NCBI GenBank assembly: GCA_021299075.1
Contig: JAJTFU010000011.1
Coordinates: 1 to 29,076, forward strand
Source: Novosphingobium sp.
GTDB lineage: Bacteria; Pseudomonadota; Alphaproteobacteria; Sphingomonadales; Sphingomonadaceae
DNA: 29,076 bases
Direction of reading: 5' to 3'
Under the pieces are notes generated by a model. That model did no database searches and was not told the DNA's origin. It worked only from the letters and a program-made list of their open reading frames with translations. Below are positions 1 through 7,798 of the stretch, piece after piece (positions within the stretch are counted from its first letter, which is position 1; every line of letters begins with the position of its first letter). The position numbers and the translations under genes were made by a program.

Positions 1-441
1 CCACCAGCGCGCGCCGGTCTTGCGGATCAGGGCATAGATGCCCAGCATGAACAAGCCCGCAAAGGCGACTGAGATCGCTTCACTGAGCGCCCATTGCCCC
101 AGGAAATCCCCCAGGGGCTGGGTCGACAGGTCATAGGCATGTTGCCGCTGCCAGTCGGTATAGATGGTCCAGGGCAGGGTGATCAGGTCGGCCAGGGCAA
201 AGGCGGCCGCGCTGACCGCAAAGGTCATCAGCGCCCAGCTCCGCCCCGACAGCCTTTCCGTCAGCCGATCGAGCAGACGCGAACGGACGATCAGCCAGGC
301 CACCAGTATCGAAACCGCAAGGCCGGCCAGCAGCAGCCAATGGTTGCCAGTGGTATAGGCCTGAGCCTTGGCCAGGGCTTCCGGCCCCAGGCTGTCGATA
401 TAGCGGGCCGTCTCGGCGGCCGGTGAAAGGTTGACGGACAT
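1..441 (-). CDS. M48 family (Ste24/CAAX protease-like) membrane metallopeptidase, N-terminal part
   Basis: Only the first 147 codons lie in the window; the frame stays open through base 1, so the HExxH zinc site would lie outside. The visible part has hydrophobic segments at about residues 34-52, 68-90 and 120-140. Between the second and third is WTIYTDWQRQHAYDLSTQ (about residues 91-108), which resembles the Y-x-x-EH-x-YGLS-Q signature of the Peptidase_M48_N domain of Ste24-type proteases. Such proteins are inner-membrane zinc endopeptidases involved in membrane-protein quality control or CAAX processing. The ATG at 441 follows a GGGGAGA ribosome-binding site about seven bases upstream. The gene lies 64 bases downstream of dapB on the same strand, and an AT-rich palindrome sits in the gap. 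The family assignment rests on the N-terminal domain alone. Confidence 0.72.
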   Translation of the reverse strand, partial: MSVNLSPAAETARYIDSLGPEALAKAQAYTTGNHWLLLAGLAVSILVAWLIVRSRLLDRLTERLSGRSWALMTFAVSAAAFALADLITLPWTIYTDWQRQHAYDLSTQPLGDFLGQWALSEAISVAFAGLFMLGIYALIRKTGARWW

Positions 442-462
442 GATCGGTTCTCCCCCGATGAA

Positions 463-484
463 CTGTATTAATCAGACAATACAG
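463..484. promoter_or_regulatory. Operator-like inverted repeat upstream of the M48 gene
   Basis: Perfect 7-bp arms, CTGTATT (463-469) and AATACAG (478-484), are separated by 8 bases. The site is just upstream of the M48 start at 441 and is AT-rich within GC-rich DNA. It has no GC stem and no T-tract, so a protein-binding site overlapping the promoter is likelier than a dapB terminator. No regulator can be assigned. Confidence 0.35.
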
Positions 485-505
485 AAACCGGGAAAGCGCG
501 CAAGA

Positions 506-1234
506 TCAGAGGCCCAGGACCTCACCCATGCCATACCGCCCGGCTGGCTTGCCGACCAGCCACTGCGCCGCGCGGACCGCGCCCTTGGCGAAGATCGAAC
601 GATTTTCCGCCAGGTGGGTGAGCGACAGTCGCTCATCCGCGCCGAGGAAATGAACGGTGTGATCGCCTGCAACCGATCCACCGCGTAAGGAAGCAAAGCC
701 GATCTCGCCGGACTTGCGGGCGCCGGTGATCCCGTCGCGCCCACGCGCGCTGTGACCCGCGAGGTCGAGCCCGCGACCTGCCGCCGCTTCCTCGCCCAAG
801 AGCAGAGCCGTGCCAGAGGGGGCATCGACCTTCATCCGGTGATGGGTCTCGGCAATCTCGATATCCCAGTCTTCGCCCAGCCGGCTCGCCGCCTCGCGCA
901 CCAGATGGGCGAGCAGGGTCACGCCCAGCGAGGTATTGCCGGTCTGCAGCACGGCGATCCGCTCGGCCGCGCTATCGCACAGCCAATGGTGCCGCTCTTC
1001 CAACCCCGTGGTGCCAACCACAATCGGCACACCGGCGGCCATGGCGGTATCGAGATTGCCTTCCAGCGCAGCCGGAGCAGAGAAGTCCACCAGCACATCG
1101 CTCATCGCGGACAGAGCCGCCAGATCGCCGCCCTGATCGACGCCGCCGGCCAGGTCCTGCCCTGCGGCCGCGATCGCCTCGACCAGCGCCTGACCCATGC
1201 GCCCTGCGCTGCCGATAATCCCGATTCTTGCCAT
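506..1234 (-). CDS. dapB: 4-hydroxy-tetrahydrodipicolinate reductase
   Basis: A 242-residue cytosolic enzyme that reduces the DapA product with NAD(P)H in the diaminopimelate route to lysine and peptidoglycan. The N-terminal dinucleotide motif GIIGSAGRMG is at residues 5-14. The family signature HHRMKVDAPSGTA is at 131-143, with catalytic His131/His132 and Lys135 and the substrate-binding SGT. The usual APNxSxGVN segment appears as QTGNTSLGV near residue 97, a variant but in the right place. A GTG four codons upstream (1246) could also start the frame, but GTGGGGACGGCA is better read as a weak ribosome-binding site for the ATG at 1234. It is divergent from the sirtuin gene, with about 35 bases between the starts. 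Length is normal for the family. Confidence 0.96.
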   Translation of the reverse strand: MARIGIIGSAGRMGQALVEAIAAAGQDLAGGVDQGGDLAALSAMSDVLVDFSAPAALEGNLDTAMAAGVPIVVGTTGLEERHHWLCDSAAERIAVLQTGNTSLGVTLLAHLVREAASRLGEDWDIEIAETHHRMKVDAPSGTALLLGEEAAAGRGLDLAGHSARGRDGITGARKSGEIGFASLRGGSVAGDHTVHFLGADERLSLTHLAENRSIFAKGAVRAAQWLVGKPAGRYGMGEVLGL

Positions 1235-1269
1235 TGCCGTCCCCACTCGTGGCGTGCTTCATGGGCGAC

Positions 1270-1968
1270 ATGAGTCAAATCCGCAATATCGTGATCCTGA
1301 CTGGCGCCGGGATCAGCGCCGAAAGCGGCATCGACACCTTCCGTTCGGCGGGCGGCCTGTGGGAACAGCACCGGGTCGAGGATGTCGCCACGCCCGAGGC
1401 CTTTGGCCGCGATCCCAATCTGGTGCTGCGGTTCTACGACATGCGCCGCGCAGCCATTCAGGAGAAGCTGCCCAACGCCGCCCATTTCGCGCTGGCCGAA
1501 CTCGATACGAACTGGAAGGGCAACCTGCTGATCGTCACCCAGAACGTCGATGATCTCCACACCCGAGCCGGCGCGCGCCGCGTGCTGCACATGCATGGCG
1601 AGCACCTGAAGGCCTGGTGCACCTCGTGCGACGTGCGTTCCTACTGGCGCGGCCCCTTGCTGGATCGTCCACCCTGCCCGGTCTGCCAGGCCCGCACCCT
1701 GCGGCCCGACGTGGTCTGGTTCGGCGAGATGCCTTACCGCATGGGCGAGATCTATGGCGCGCTGCGCGAGGCGGACCTGTTCGTTTCGATCGGCACTTCG
1801 GGCGCGGTCTATCCGGCCGCCGGCTTCGTCCAGAACGCGCGCGAACTCGGCATCCAGACGCTGGAGCTCAACCTAGAGCGGTCGCAAGGATCGGCGCTGT
1901 TCCATGAAACCCGGCTTGGCCCGGCGACCGAAGTGGTGCCAGCCTGGGTCGCGGAAATGATCAAGTGA
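1270..1968 (+). CDS. cobB: NAD-dependent protein deacylase, class III sirtuin
   Basis: A 232-residue Sir2-family enzyme that removes acyl groups from lysine side chains using NAD+. Visible motifs are TGAGISAESGIDTFR (11-25, NAD binding), TQNVDDLHTRAG (90-101), catalytic His109 in HMHGEH, zinc ligands Cys117/Cys120 and Cys136/Cys139, and VVWFGEMP (148-155). Tyr56 and Arg59 form the Y-x-x-R pair that in SIRT5/CobB-type sirtuins binds succinyl or malonyl groups, so desuccinylase activity is plausible in addition to deacetylation. The start is uncertain: ATG at 1270 or, three codons earlier, at 1261; both lack a strong ribosome-binding site. The stop overlaps the start of the GFA-fold gene (GTGA), which indicates translational coupling. 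Confidence 0.93.
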   Translation: MSQIRNIVILTGAGISAESGIDTFRSAGGLWEQHRVEDVATPEAFGRDPNLVLRFYDMRRAAIQEKLPNAAHFALAELDTNWKGNLLIVTQNVDDLHTRAGARRVLHMHGEHLKAWCTSCDVRSYWRGPLLDRPPCPVCQARTLRPDVVWFGEMPYRMGEIYGALREADLFVSIGTSGAVYPAAGFVQNARELGIQTLELNLERSQGSALFHETRLGPATEVVPAWVAEMIK

Positions 1969-2303
1969 CCACCCATCCCGGGTCGTGTCATTGCGGCGCA
2001 GTTCGGCTGGCGCTTGAAAGCGAGCCGGAAAATGCCGCAGAATGCAATTGCTCGCTGTGCCGCCGCGTCGCCGCGCTCTGGCATTATTGCCCGCCGGCGC
2101 AGCTTCGTGTGACCGGTGATCTGGCTGGCTATGTCCAGGGTGACCGGACGCTGACCACCTGGCGCTGTGCCAATTGCGGCAATGTTACGCACTGGACCGC
2201 TTTCGATCCGGACTACCCACGGGTCGGGGTCAACCTGCGGCTGTTCGATCCGGCGCTGTGGCAGGACCTTCCGCGTAAAATGATCGACGGCGCCAGCTAC
2301 TAG
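1965..2303 (+). CDS. GFA/CENP-V domain zinc protein
   Basis: A 112-residue protein of the glutathione-dependent formaldehyde-activating (GFA) fold, also called the CENP-V domain. It has Cys8 and Cys10 in SCHCGAV, Cys27/Cys29/Cys32 in CNCSLC and Cys68/Cys71 in CANC, the two-zinc pattern of the family. The fold is well supported but the reaction is not; most members are uncharacterised and the GFA activity itself has been questioned in the literature. Translation starts at a GTG overlapping the sirtuin stop by four bases, so the two are probably made from one transcript. Its stop codon overlaps that of the convergent moeB gene. Confidence 0.86.
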   Translation: MTTHPGSCHCGAVRLALESEPENAAECNCSLCRRVAALWHYCPPAQLRVTGDLAGYVQGDRTLTTWRCANCGNVTHWTAFDPDYPRVGVNLRLFDPALWQDLPRKMIDGASY

Positions 2304-3070
2304 GCGGGAGCGCAGCCCCTGCATTCCGGATCCTTGACGATCCGCATGGTCCGCAGCGACGGCGTAAGCCCATCGAGCAGGTGCACCTTGCCCCACTGCG
2401 GGTCGCCCATGGCGGCGTGGCCCTGGGTCAGTACCCGCACGGCATGCATGGCGGCAAAGGTCCCGACCCAGCCGGCCATCGCCCCCAGCACGCCATCGGC
2501 GGCACAGGTGTCGCAATCCTCGGTATCGAAGGCATCGCCGACGAAGCAGCGGTAGCAGCTATGGCCGTCCCGATGCCCGGCAAAGTTCGCCACCTGCCCC
2601 TGGAACCGGCCCAGCGCGGCACTGGTCAGCGGCACGCCCAGCTTCACGCAGGCGTCCGACACCGCCAGGCGAGTCGCGAAGTTGTCACACCCGTCCAGCA
2701 CAAGGGTCGCGCCTTCGAGGAGCTGCGCGGCGTTTTCGCCCCCCAACCTCCCGACGACTGCGCGCACCTCGATGGCACCATCAAACCGGCGCACCCAATC
2801 GGCGGCAACTTCGGCCTTGCTTCGGCCGAGGTCTGCCTCGGCAAAGATCGTCTGGCGCTGGAGGTTGGACAGATCGACCGCATCGTCATCGAGCAGGGTC
2901 AGCCGCCCCACGCCCGCTCCGGCCAGGTATTGTAGCGCCGGCGAGCCGATTCCGCCGCAGCCAACCAGCACCACATGGGCCGCACTCAGCGCGACCTGCC
3001 CGGCTCCGCCCAGTTCAGGCAGGACGATATGGCGAGCAAAACGGTCAAGGCGATCGGGGGCAAGCGTCAT
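2300..3070 (-). CDS. moeB: Molybdopterin-synthase adenylyltransferase (MoeB/ThiF/HesA family)
   Basis: A 256-residue E1-like enzyme that adenylates the C-terminal glycine of a sulfur carrier, normally MoaD in molybdenum cofactor synthesis. The ATP site is GCGGIGSPALQYLAG (37-51) followed by DDDAVDLSNLQRQ (61-73). The zinc ligands are Cys172/Cys175 (CYRC) and Cys250/Cys253 (CRGC). There is no C-terminal rhodanese domain, which argues against the MOCS3/ThiF-rhodanese type. The ATG at 3070 follows AAGGA at a proper distance. No other moa/moe or thi gene is nearby, so assignment to MoaD rather than ThiS comes from overall similarity. It converges with the GFA gene and overlaps it by four bases. 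Confidence 0.88.
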   Translation of the reverse strand: MTLAPDRLDRFARHIVLPELGGAGQVALSAAHVVLVGCGGIGSPALQYLAGAGVGRLTLLDDDAVDLSNLQRQTIFAEADLGRSKAEVAADWVRRFDGAIEVRAVVGRLGGENAAQLLEGATLVLDGCDNFATRLAVSDACVKLGVPLTSAALGRFQGQVANFAGHRDGHSCYRCFVGDAFDTEDCDTCAADGVLGAMAGWVGTFAAMHAVRVLTQGHAAMGDPQWGKVHLLDGLTPSLRTMRIVKDPECRGCAPA

Positions 3071-3179
3071 AGCGGCGTTCCTTACGGGCGTTTGACCGGC
3101 CTCGCAAAGGAAGTCTCTTGCCCCGTCCCCGCCGATGCGGCACCTAATCGTTCAATTAAAAACCAAACCGGGACGAGGC

Positions 3180-4871
3180 ATGCATTACGCTCAACTGCGC
3201 CAGGTGCGCGAGGAACTGACTGGCCCTGGCGGCCCCTTCGAGATCGTCGAGGCCCAGGTGCTGGGCCACACGATGAAGGTCTATAAGAACGCCCCGCCCT
3301 CGGGCCGCGAGTTCTGGCTTTCCACCGCCGCCTTCGGCCCGCGCGACTATATCGTTTATGAAGGCGAACGGCTGACCTACGCCCAGGCGCACGATCAGGT
3401 CCGCGCGGTCACCGCCTGGCTGTGGGACCAGGGCGTTCGCCCCGGTGACCGTGTCGCCATCGCCATGCGCAACTACCCGGAATGGATGCTGATCTACTGG
3501 GCCTGCCTATGCATCGGCGTGGCCGCGGTTGGCACCAATGCCTGGTGGACGCCCGAAGAGCTCGACTATGCCCTCGCTGATTCGACCCCCAAGGTGATCT
3601 TCGCCGACGGCGAGCGGCTGGCGCGGCTGGCCGAATGCACCGACCCTGCCGCCAAGGTCACCACTGTCGCGGTCCGCGCCGAAGCACCGGGAGCAACGCC
3701 CTGGAGCGACGTGATCGCGCACCCCGGCGCCATGCCGGACGTCAAGGTCGATCCCGACAGCGACGCCTGCATCTTCTACACCAGCGGCACGACCGGCCAT
3801 CCCAAGGGCGCGCAGCTGACGCATCGCGGCTGCATCTCCAACCTGATGAACCTGCTCTACGCCGGTGCTTCGAGCGGCATGGCGACCGAGCGCGGCGGCG
3901 GTGCGGCGATCTCCGCCGAACCGCCGATCCCGGCGACCCTGGTCACCACCCCGCTGTTCCACGTCACGGCCAACAATTGCGCCGCCTATGCCGCGACGGC
4001 CCAGGGCGGGAAGATGGTGCTGATGTACCGCTGGGACGCAGGCGAGGCGCTCAAGCTGATCGAGGCCGAGCGTTGCAACGGCCTGTCAGGCGTGCCGGTG
4101 ATGGCGCGCGAGCTGATCAACCACCCGGACTTCGACAAGTACGATACCTCCAGCCTGCTCAACATGTCAGGCGGCGGGGCACAGGTGCCGCCGGATCAGG
4201 TCGGCGCGATCGACCAGAAGATCCCCTCGGCCCGCCCCTCGACCGGCTATGGCATGACCGAGACCTGCGGGATCATCACCTCGGTCGGCGGCGATTTCTT
4301 TGTCGACCGCCCCAACAGCGCCGGTCCGGCCATGCCCAACTTCGACGTGAAGTGCGTCGATGATGACGGCAACACCGTGCCGCAGGGCGAAGTCGGCGAA
4401 TTGTGGGTCAAGGGTTCCTCGGTGATCAAGGGCTACCTCAACCGCCCCGATGCCAACGAAGCATCCTTCACCGATGGCTGGCTCCACACCGGCGACGTCG
4501 CCCGGATCGACGAGGACGGCTTCATCTACATCGTCGACCGTAAGAAGGACATGGTGCTGCGCGGCGGCGAAAACGTGTTCTGCACCGAGGTTGAGGCCGG
4601 AATCTATCGCCATGCCGCCGTGGCCGAATGCTGCGTCTTTGGCGTACCGGACGAACGGCTGGGCGAGGAAGTGGGCGTGGCCGTGGTGCTCAAACCCGGC
4701 GAGGCGCTCGATGCCGAAGCCCTGCGCGCGCACTGCGCCGGCGTGATGGCCAAGCACAAGGTGCCGCGCTACGTCTGGTTCATGGACGAGGCGCTGCCGC
4801 GCAATGCCAATGGCAAGTTCCTGCGCCGCGAGCTGCGCGACGAACTTGCCCGCCAGACGGCAGAGGCCTGA
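3180..4871 (+). CDS. Class I adenylate-forming acyl-CoA synthetase/ligase
   Basis: A 563-residue ANL-superfamily enzyme expected to activate a carboxylic acid with ATP and join it to CoA. Motifs in order: YTSGTTGHPKGA (about 199-210, phosphate loop), GYGMTETCG (about 354-362), the DGWLHTGDVARIDEDGF hinge region with its adenosine-binding Asp, DRKKDMVLRGGENVF, and the catalytic lysine in NANGKFLRR (about 546). It is a stand-alone AMP-binding protein without carrier or condensation domains. An in-frame ATG exists at 3135, but 3180 has GGGA about six bases upstream and fits the family length better. It is followed after three bases by an SDR gene, forming a likely catabolic operon. The substrate cannot be read from sequence; medium- or long-chain fatty or aromatic acids are both possible. 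Confidence 0.9.
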   Translation: MHYAQLRQVREELTGPGGPFEIVEAQVLGHTMKVYKNAPPSGREFWLSTAAFGPRDYIVYEGERLTYAQAHDQVRAVTAWLWDQGVRPGDRVAIAMRNYPEWMLIYWACLCIGVAAVGTNAWWTPEELDYALADSTPKVIFADGERLARLAECTDPAAKVTTVAVRAEAPGATPWSDVIAHPGAMPDVKVDPDSDACIFYTSGTTGHPKGAQLTHRGCISNLMNLLYAGASSGMATERGGGAAISAEPPIPATLVTTPLFHVTANNCAAYAATAQGGKMVLMYRWDAGEALKLIEAERCNGLSGVPVMARELINHPDFDKYDTSSLLNMSGGGAQVPPDQVGAIDQKIPSARPSTGYGMTETCGIITSVGGDFFVDRPNSAGPAMPNFDVKCVDDDGNTVPQGEVGELWVKGSSVIKGYLNRPDANEASFTDGWLHTGDVARIDEDGFIYIVDRKKDMVLRGGENVFCTEVEAGIYRHAAVAECCVFGVPDERLGEEVGVAVVLKPGEALDAEALRAHCAGVMAKHKVPRYVWFMDEALPRNANGKFLRRELRDELARQTAEA

Positions 4872-4874
4872 GCC

Positions 4875-5645
4875 ATGGGTGACCTTACTGGCCGCATCGC
4901 CCTCGTCACTGGTGCCTCGCGCGGGCTGGGCGCAGCCACGGCGCGGGCCCTGGCGGCAGCGGGTGCGAAGGTTGCTGTAACCGACCTAACCGCCCCCGAA
5001 GACCTCGCCGCCGAGATCGGCGGCATCGCCCGCGCCCAGGACGTGACCAGCGAGGCCGACTGGGCTGCGACGATGGACTGGATCAAGGCCGAGCTTGGCG
5101 GCCTGGACGTGCTCGTCAACAACGCCGGCCTGTGGCTGTTCAAGCCGATCCTGGAGACCACGCTGGATGACTGGCGGCGGCTGCACGCGGTCAATGTCGA
5201 GGGCGTATTCCTCGGCACCCGCGCCGCGATCCCCATGCTGGCCGAACGGGCGCACCTGTGGCGCGGCGGCACGGCGATCGTGAACCTGTCATCCGTAGCA
5301 GGGATCGAAGGTGCAGCAGGAGGCTCGTGCTACAACAGCACCAAAGGCGCCGTGCGACTGTTCACCAAGGGCTGCGCCAAGGAACTGGCGGCAGCGCGGA
5401 TCCGCGTGAATTCGGTCCATCCCGGGGTCATCGATACCGATATGGGCCGCAAGCTGATCGATGATTTCGCCGGGGCGCAGGGCGTGGGCAACAACGAAAG
5501 CCTCGCCGCCGTTTCCGCACTGCATCCGCTTGGCCACCTCGGTGAGCCGCAGAACGTGGCCGATGCCGTGGTCTTCCTCGCCTCGGACCGCGCCGCCTTC
5601 ACCACTGGCAGCGAGCTGATCGTCGACGGCGGGATGACGTCCTAG
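4875..5645 (+). CDS. SDR family NAD(P)-dependent oxidoreductase
   Basis: A 256-residue classical short-chain dehydrogenase/reductase. The cofactor motif TGASRGLG is at 12-19, NNAG at 82-85, the catalytic serine in NLSSVAG (139-140), and Tyr153/Lys157 in YNSTK. An aspartate at the end of the second strand (Asp37 in VTDL) favours NAD(H) over NADP(H). The C-terminal GSELIVDGGMTS is typical of FabG/hydroxysteroid-dehydrogenase-like members. It starts three bases after the ligase stop and is surely co-transcribed with it. The pair suggests alcohol or hydroxyacyl oxidation in the same route as the CoA ligase. The substrate is unknown. Confidence 0.92.
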   Translation: MGDLTGRIALVTGASRGLGAATARALAAAGAKVAVTDLTAPEDLAAEIGGIARAQDVTSEADWAATMDWIKAELGGLDVLVNNAGLWLFKPILETTLDDWRRLHAVNVEGVFLGTRAAIPMLAERAHLWRGGTAIVNLSSVAGIEGAAGGSCYNSTKGAVRLFTKGCAKELAAARIRVNSVHPGVIDTDMGRKLIDDFAGAQGVGNNESLAAVSALHPLGHLGEPQNVADAVVFLASDRAAFTTGSELIVDGGMTS

Positions 5646-5663
5646 GCTCCAGAAGCGGAAAGA

Positions 5664-5688
5664 GCGGCGCGGGCGATCGCCGCGCCGC
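5664..5688 (+). terminator. GC-rich hairpin after the ligase-SDR operon
   Basis: GCGGCGCGG (5664-5672) and CCGCGCCGC (5680-5688) are perfect 9-bp arms around a 7-base loop, 19 bases after the SDR stop. There is no T-tract after it (AATTGACTG), so it may pause or protect the transcript end rather than act as a full intrinsic terminator. Confidence 0.4.
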
Positions 5689-5690
5689 AA

Positions 5691-5713
5691 TTGACTGTAT
5701 TACATATCTATGT
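5691..5713 (+). promoter_or_regulatory. AT-rich putative promoter/operator before the EreA-like gene
   Basis: TTGACT (5691-5696) resembles a -35 hexamer, and a small inverted repeat ACATA-TC-TATGT lies at 5702-5713. A -10 hexamer at canonical spacing is not evident, so this is only a candidate control region for the gene starting at 5747. It shares the nonamer ACTGTATTA with the palindrome at 463-484, which may be chance. Confidence 0.22.
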
Positions 5714-5746
5714 CACCTGGCTGCTCAGGCCTGGAGGTCATGAGCT

Positions 5747-7015
5747 ATGGCAGGACGGAGATTGTACGGTGCGATGCTCGGGCTGGTGCTTGGCCTCGCC
5801 CAGCCGGCAGGCGCGGAGCCGATGCTGCCGCCGCGGGCGCCGGTAGAGGTCCTGCCGCTGGAGATCACCATCGAGGGCCTCGGCGGCGCGGGCGGGGAGC
5901 GGCTGCGCGGTGAGCTGAGCGATGTCCAGTTCGTTGCGGTGGGCGAGGATCATGGCTTTGCCGAGCCGCCGCGACTAGCCGCCGCGCTGGGGCAAGAGCT
6001 TGCCCGGACCAAAGGCGCGCCGGTGCAGCATGCGGTGGAAGTCGGTCCCCACGGGACCCGCCATGTGGCCAGTGTGTTGCGCGGCCCGGGCCTCGCCGGG
6101 CTCGACGCGATCGTCGATGACCAGCCCTCGGTCATGCCGTTCCTCTCCAATCTCGACGACGCCGCGCTAGCGCTGCCCTATGCCCGCACTGGGCGGCTGT
6201 GGGGGATCGACCAGGAGTTCATTGGTTCGGGGCCGATGCTCTACGCCCTGCTCGCCGCGCGCACCCGCGATGCGGAACTGCGCAGGACGCTGGGCACTTG
6301 GCGGGATGCCGACCGTGCCGCGCTGGCCGCAGGACAGTTCAACAAGGTCTCGCTCAGCACGCTTACCCCGGCGGACTTCGCCCGGCTGCGGCAGGGCTTC
6401 AGCCGCGATCCGGAGGCGCTGCGGATGATCGAGGCGCTGGCCGAGAGCGCGCGGATCTATCAGTACAACGAGGCCGAGCGTTACTTCGAAAACAACGACG
6501 AGCGCCGCAGGCTGATGGCCGCCTATTTCCTTGCCCGCTACCGCGCCACGAAGGGCCCTCCGCCGCGAGTGCTGTTCAAGATGGGTGCTTATCACCTGGG
6601 GCGCGGAATCACCCCGACCTCGGTCTTCGATCTCGGTTCGCTGCTGCCCGGCCTCGCTGCGGCCGAGGGCAAACGGTCACTGCACATCGCGGTGGTCCCG
6701 GTCGCCGGCCAGGTCCGCACTATCGCGCCGGGCCCGCAGGGCCTGACCAAGGTTTCAGCCTATGATGAGGACTCGGTTGCCAAGCTGCTCGCCGGCGCAG
6801 GGATCGAGCTAGACCGTCTGCCCGCGCAAGGCCTCGCCCTGATCCCGCTCGAACCGATCCGCCAACGGATGAGCGGCAAAACCCGCCGCGAGCTACCCGA
6901 ATTCGCACGGTTCATGCTGCTCGGCTTCGACTATCTGGTGACGACGCGCGATGCGCATGCCGCGACCCATTTCGAGGCGTGGGAGCCGGGCATGGAATCC
7001 AAGCTAGTATTGTAA
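5747..7015 (+). CDS. Exported EreA/ChaN-like (erythromycin esterase-type fold) protein, function unknown
   Basis: A 422-residue protein with an N-terminal signal peptide (hydrophobic about residues 7-22, AGA-E cleavage region), so periplasmic or secreted. VQFVAVGEDHGFAEPPRL (about 60-77) and a following AVEVGP resemble the GE-x-x-HG and glutamate motifs of the erythromycin esterase/ChaN/TraB superfamily. A later FKMGAYHLGRG (about 276-286) matches the conserved histidine region, and NNDERRRLMAAYFL resembles the R-x-x-x-MA helix. These proteins are putative metal-dependent hydrolases or haem-binding proteins; I cannot assign a reaction. The ATG at 5747 is nine bases after GGAGG. An out-of-frame ATG at 5740 is too close to the ribosome-binding site. 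It converges with the small membrane protein gene at 7047. Remote homology only. Confidence 0.68.
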   Translation: MAGRRLYGAMLGLVLGLAQPAGAEPMLPPRAPVEVLPLEITIEGLGGAGGERLRGELSDVQFVAVGEDHGFAEPPRLAAALGQELARTKGAPVQHAVEVGPHGTRHVASVLRGPGLAGLDAIVDDQPSVMPFLSNLDDAALALPYARTGRLWGIDQEFIGSGPMLYALLAARTRDAELRRTLGTWRDADRAALAAGQFNKVSLSTLTPADFARLRQGFSRDPEALRMIEALAESARIYQYNEAERYFENNDERRRLMAAYFLARYRATKGPPPRVLFKMGAYHLGRGITPTSVFDLGSLLPGLAAAEGKRSLHIAVVPVAGQVRTIAPGPQGLTKVSAYDEDSVAKLLAGAGIELDRLPAQGLALIPLEPIRQRMSGKTRRELPEFARFMLLGFDYLVTTRDAHAATHFEAWEPGMESKLVL

Positions 7016-7046
7016 TGAGACAGGAAATTTGCGGTGAGTATGCTCG

Positions 7047-7394
7047 CTAACCCGCCTTCGCACGGCCTTCGCCGAGCAACAGGGCCGGCATATCGCCCTT
7101 GGTCCAGCCGGTGTGGAGCAGCAGGTAGATCGACAGGAACAGCATGCCGCCGAAGAAGGCGACGACGGCGAGCCCTAGCCCGGCCGCACTGAATTGGTGA
7201 CGCCAGGCGACCCACAGCGCCGAGAGCGCGAGGAAGCACATGAAATCGAGGTTGAACTGGCCGGGCCAGCCCATCTCGGCCATGTCACCGAAGAACACCG
7301 GCAGCAGGTTCCAGCCGTGGTTGGCGATGGTTACCGAGGTATAGGCGACGATCGCAACCAGGCAGGTGGCGAGGAACAGGCGGAACAAGGTCAT
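7047..7394 (-). CDS. Small multi-pass membrane protein, unknown function
   Basis: A 115-residue protein with about three membrane segments: residues 4-24, 50-64 and 70-94. A conserved-looking stretch, GWPGQFNLDFMCFLALSALW, places an aspartate inside or at the edge of the second segment. This recalls small DUF1475/DUF2834-type membrane families, but I would not assert membership. The ATG at 7394 is preceded by GAAGGAG, which overlaps the stop of the upstream membrane protein gene; the gap is 12 bases, so both are in one operon. That operon is controlled from the region shared with the divergent TetR gene. The function is unknown; candidates include a small-molecule transporter accessory or a membrane-stress protein. 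Confidence 0.72.
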   Translation of the reverse strand: MTLFRLFLATCLVAIVAYTSVTIANHGWNLLPVFFGDMAEMGWPGQFNLDFMCFLALSALWVAWRHQFSAAGLGLAVVAFFGGMLFLSIYLLLHTGWTKGDMPALLLGEGRAKAG

Positions 7395-7406
7395 CGGCGG
7401 TCTCCT

Positions 7407-7787
7407 TCAGACAGCGCGGTCTTCAAGGTAGCGGCAGCGGGCGAACATCGCGGCGAGGCCGATGCAGCCGGTGGCGCAGATCAACGCCAGCCAGAGCCAG
7501 ATCCGCATCCCCGCGACACGAGCACGCGGCAGCAAAAGGGACCAACCGATCGCGATCGCAATCAGCAGATCAAACCACACCTGGTTGCCCCAGGCATTCA
7601 CCGTATGATTCGGCCAGAAGCCCAACGGCCCTTCTGCGGCGACGGTATAGAGCGACCAGGCGAGGAACGCCGCGCAGACCAATGCAGCAAAGTGCCAGCC
7701 CCTGGAGGGACTGAGGCCTTCGCGAACTGTGGTCAAAAGGAACAACGCCAGGGCGGCAATCGGCAGGATCGGATATAGGTCGGCCAT
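7407..7787 (-). CDS. Small four-TM membrane protein, first gene of a TetR-linked operon
   Basis: A 126-residue protein with four predicted membrane segments: about 5-20, 31-50, 70-88 and 98-117. WFDLLIAIAIGWSLLLP carries an aspartate at a membrane edge, as its operon partner does. The frame is open for 43 more codons upstream, but the ATG at 7787 has a textbook AAGGAG six bases before it, and a longer form would run through the operators and the TetR start. Its start codon lies 11 bases from the first operator-like palindrome, so repression by the neighbouring TetR protein is very likely. No enzyme motif is visible. I do not recognise the family with confidence. Confidence 0.75.
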   Translation of the reverse strand: MADLYPILPIAALALFLLTTVREGLSPSRGWHFAALVCAAFLAWSLYTVAAEGPLGFWPNHTVNAWGNQVWFDLLIAIAIGWSLLLPRARVAGMRIWLWLALICATGCIGLAAMFARCRYLEDRAV

Positions 7788-7798
7788 CGACGACTCCT

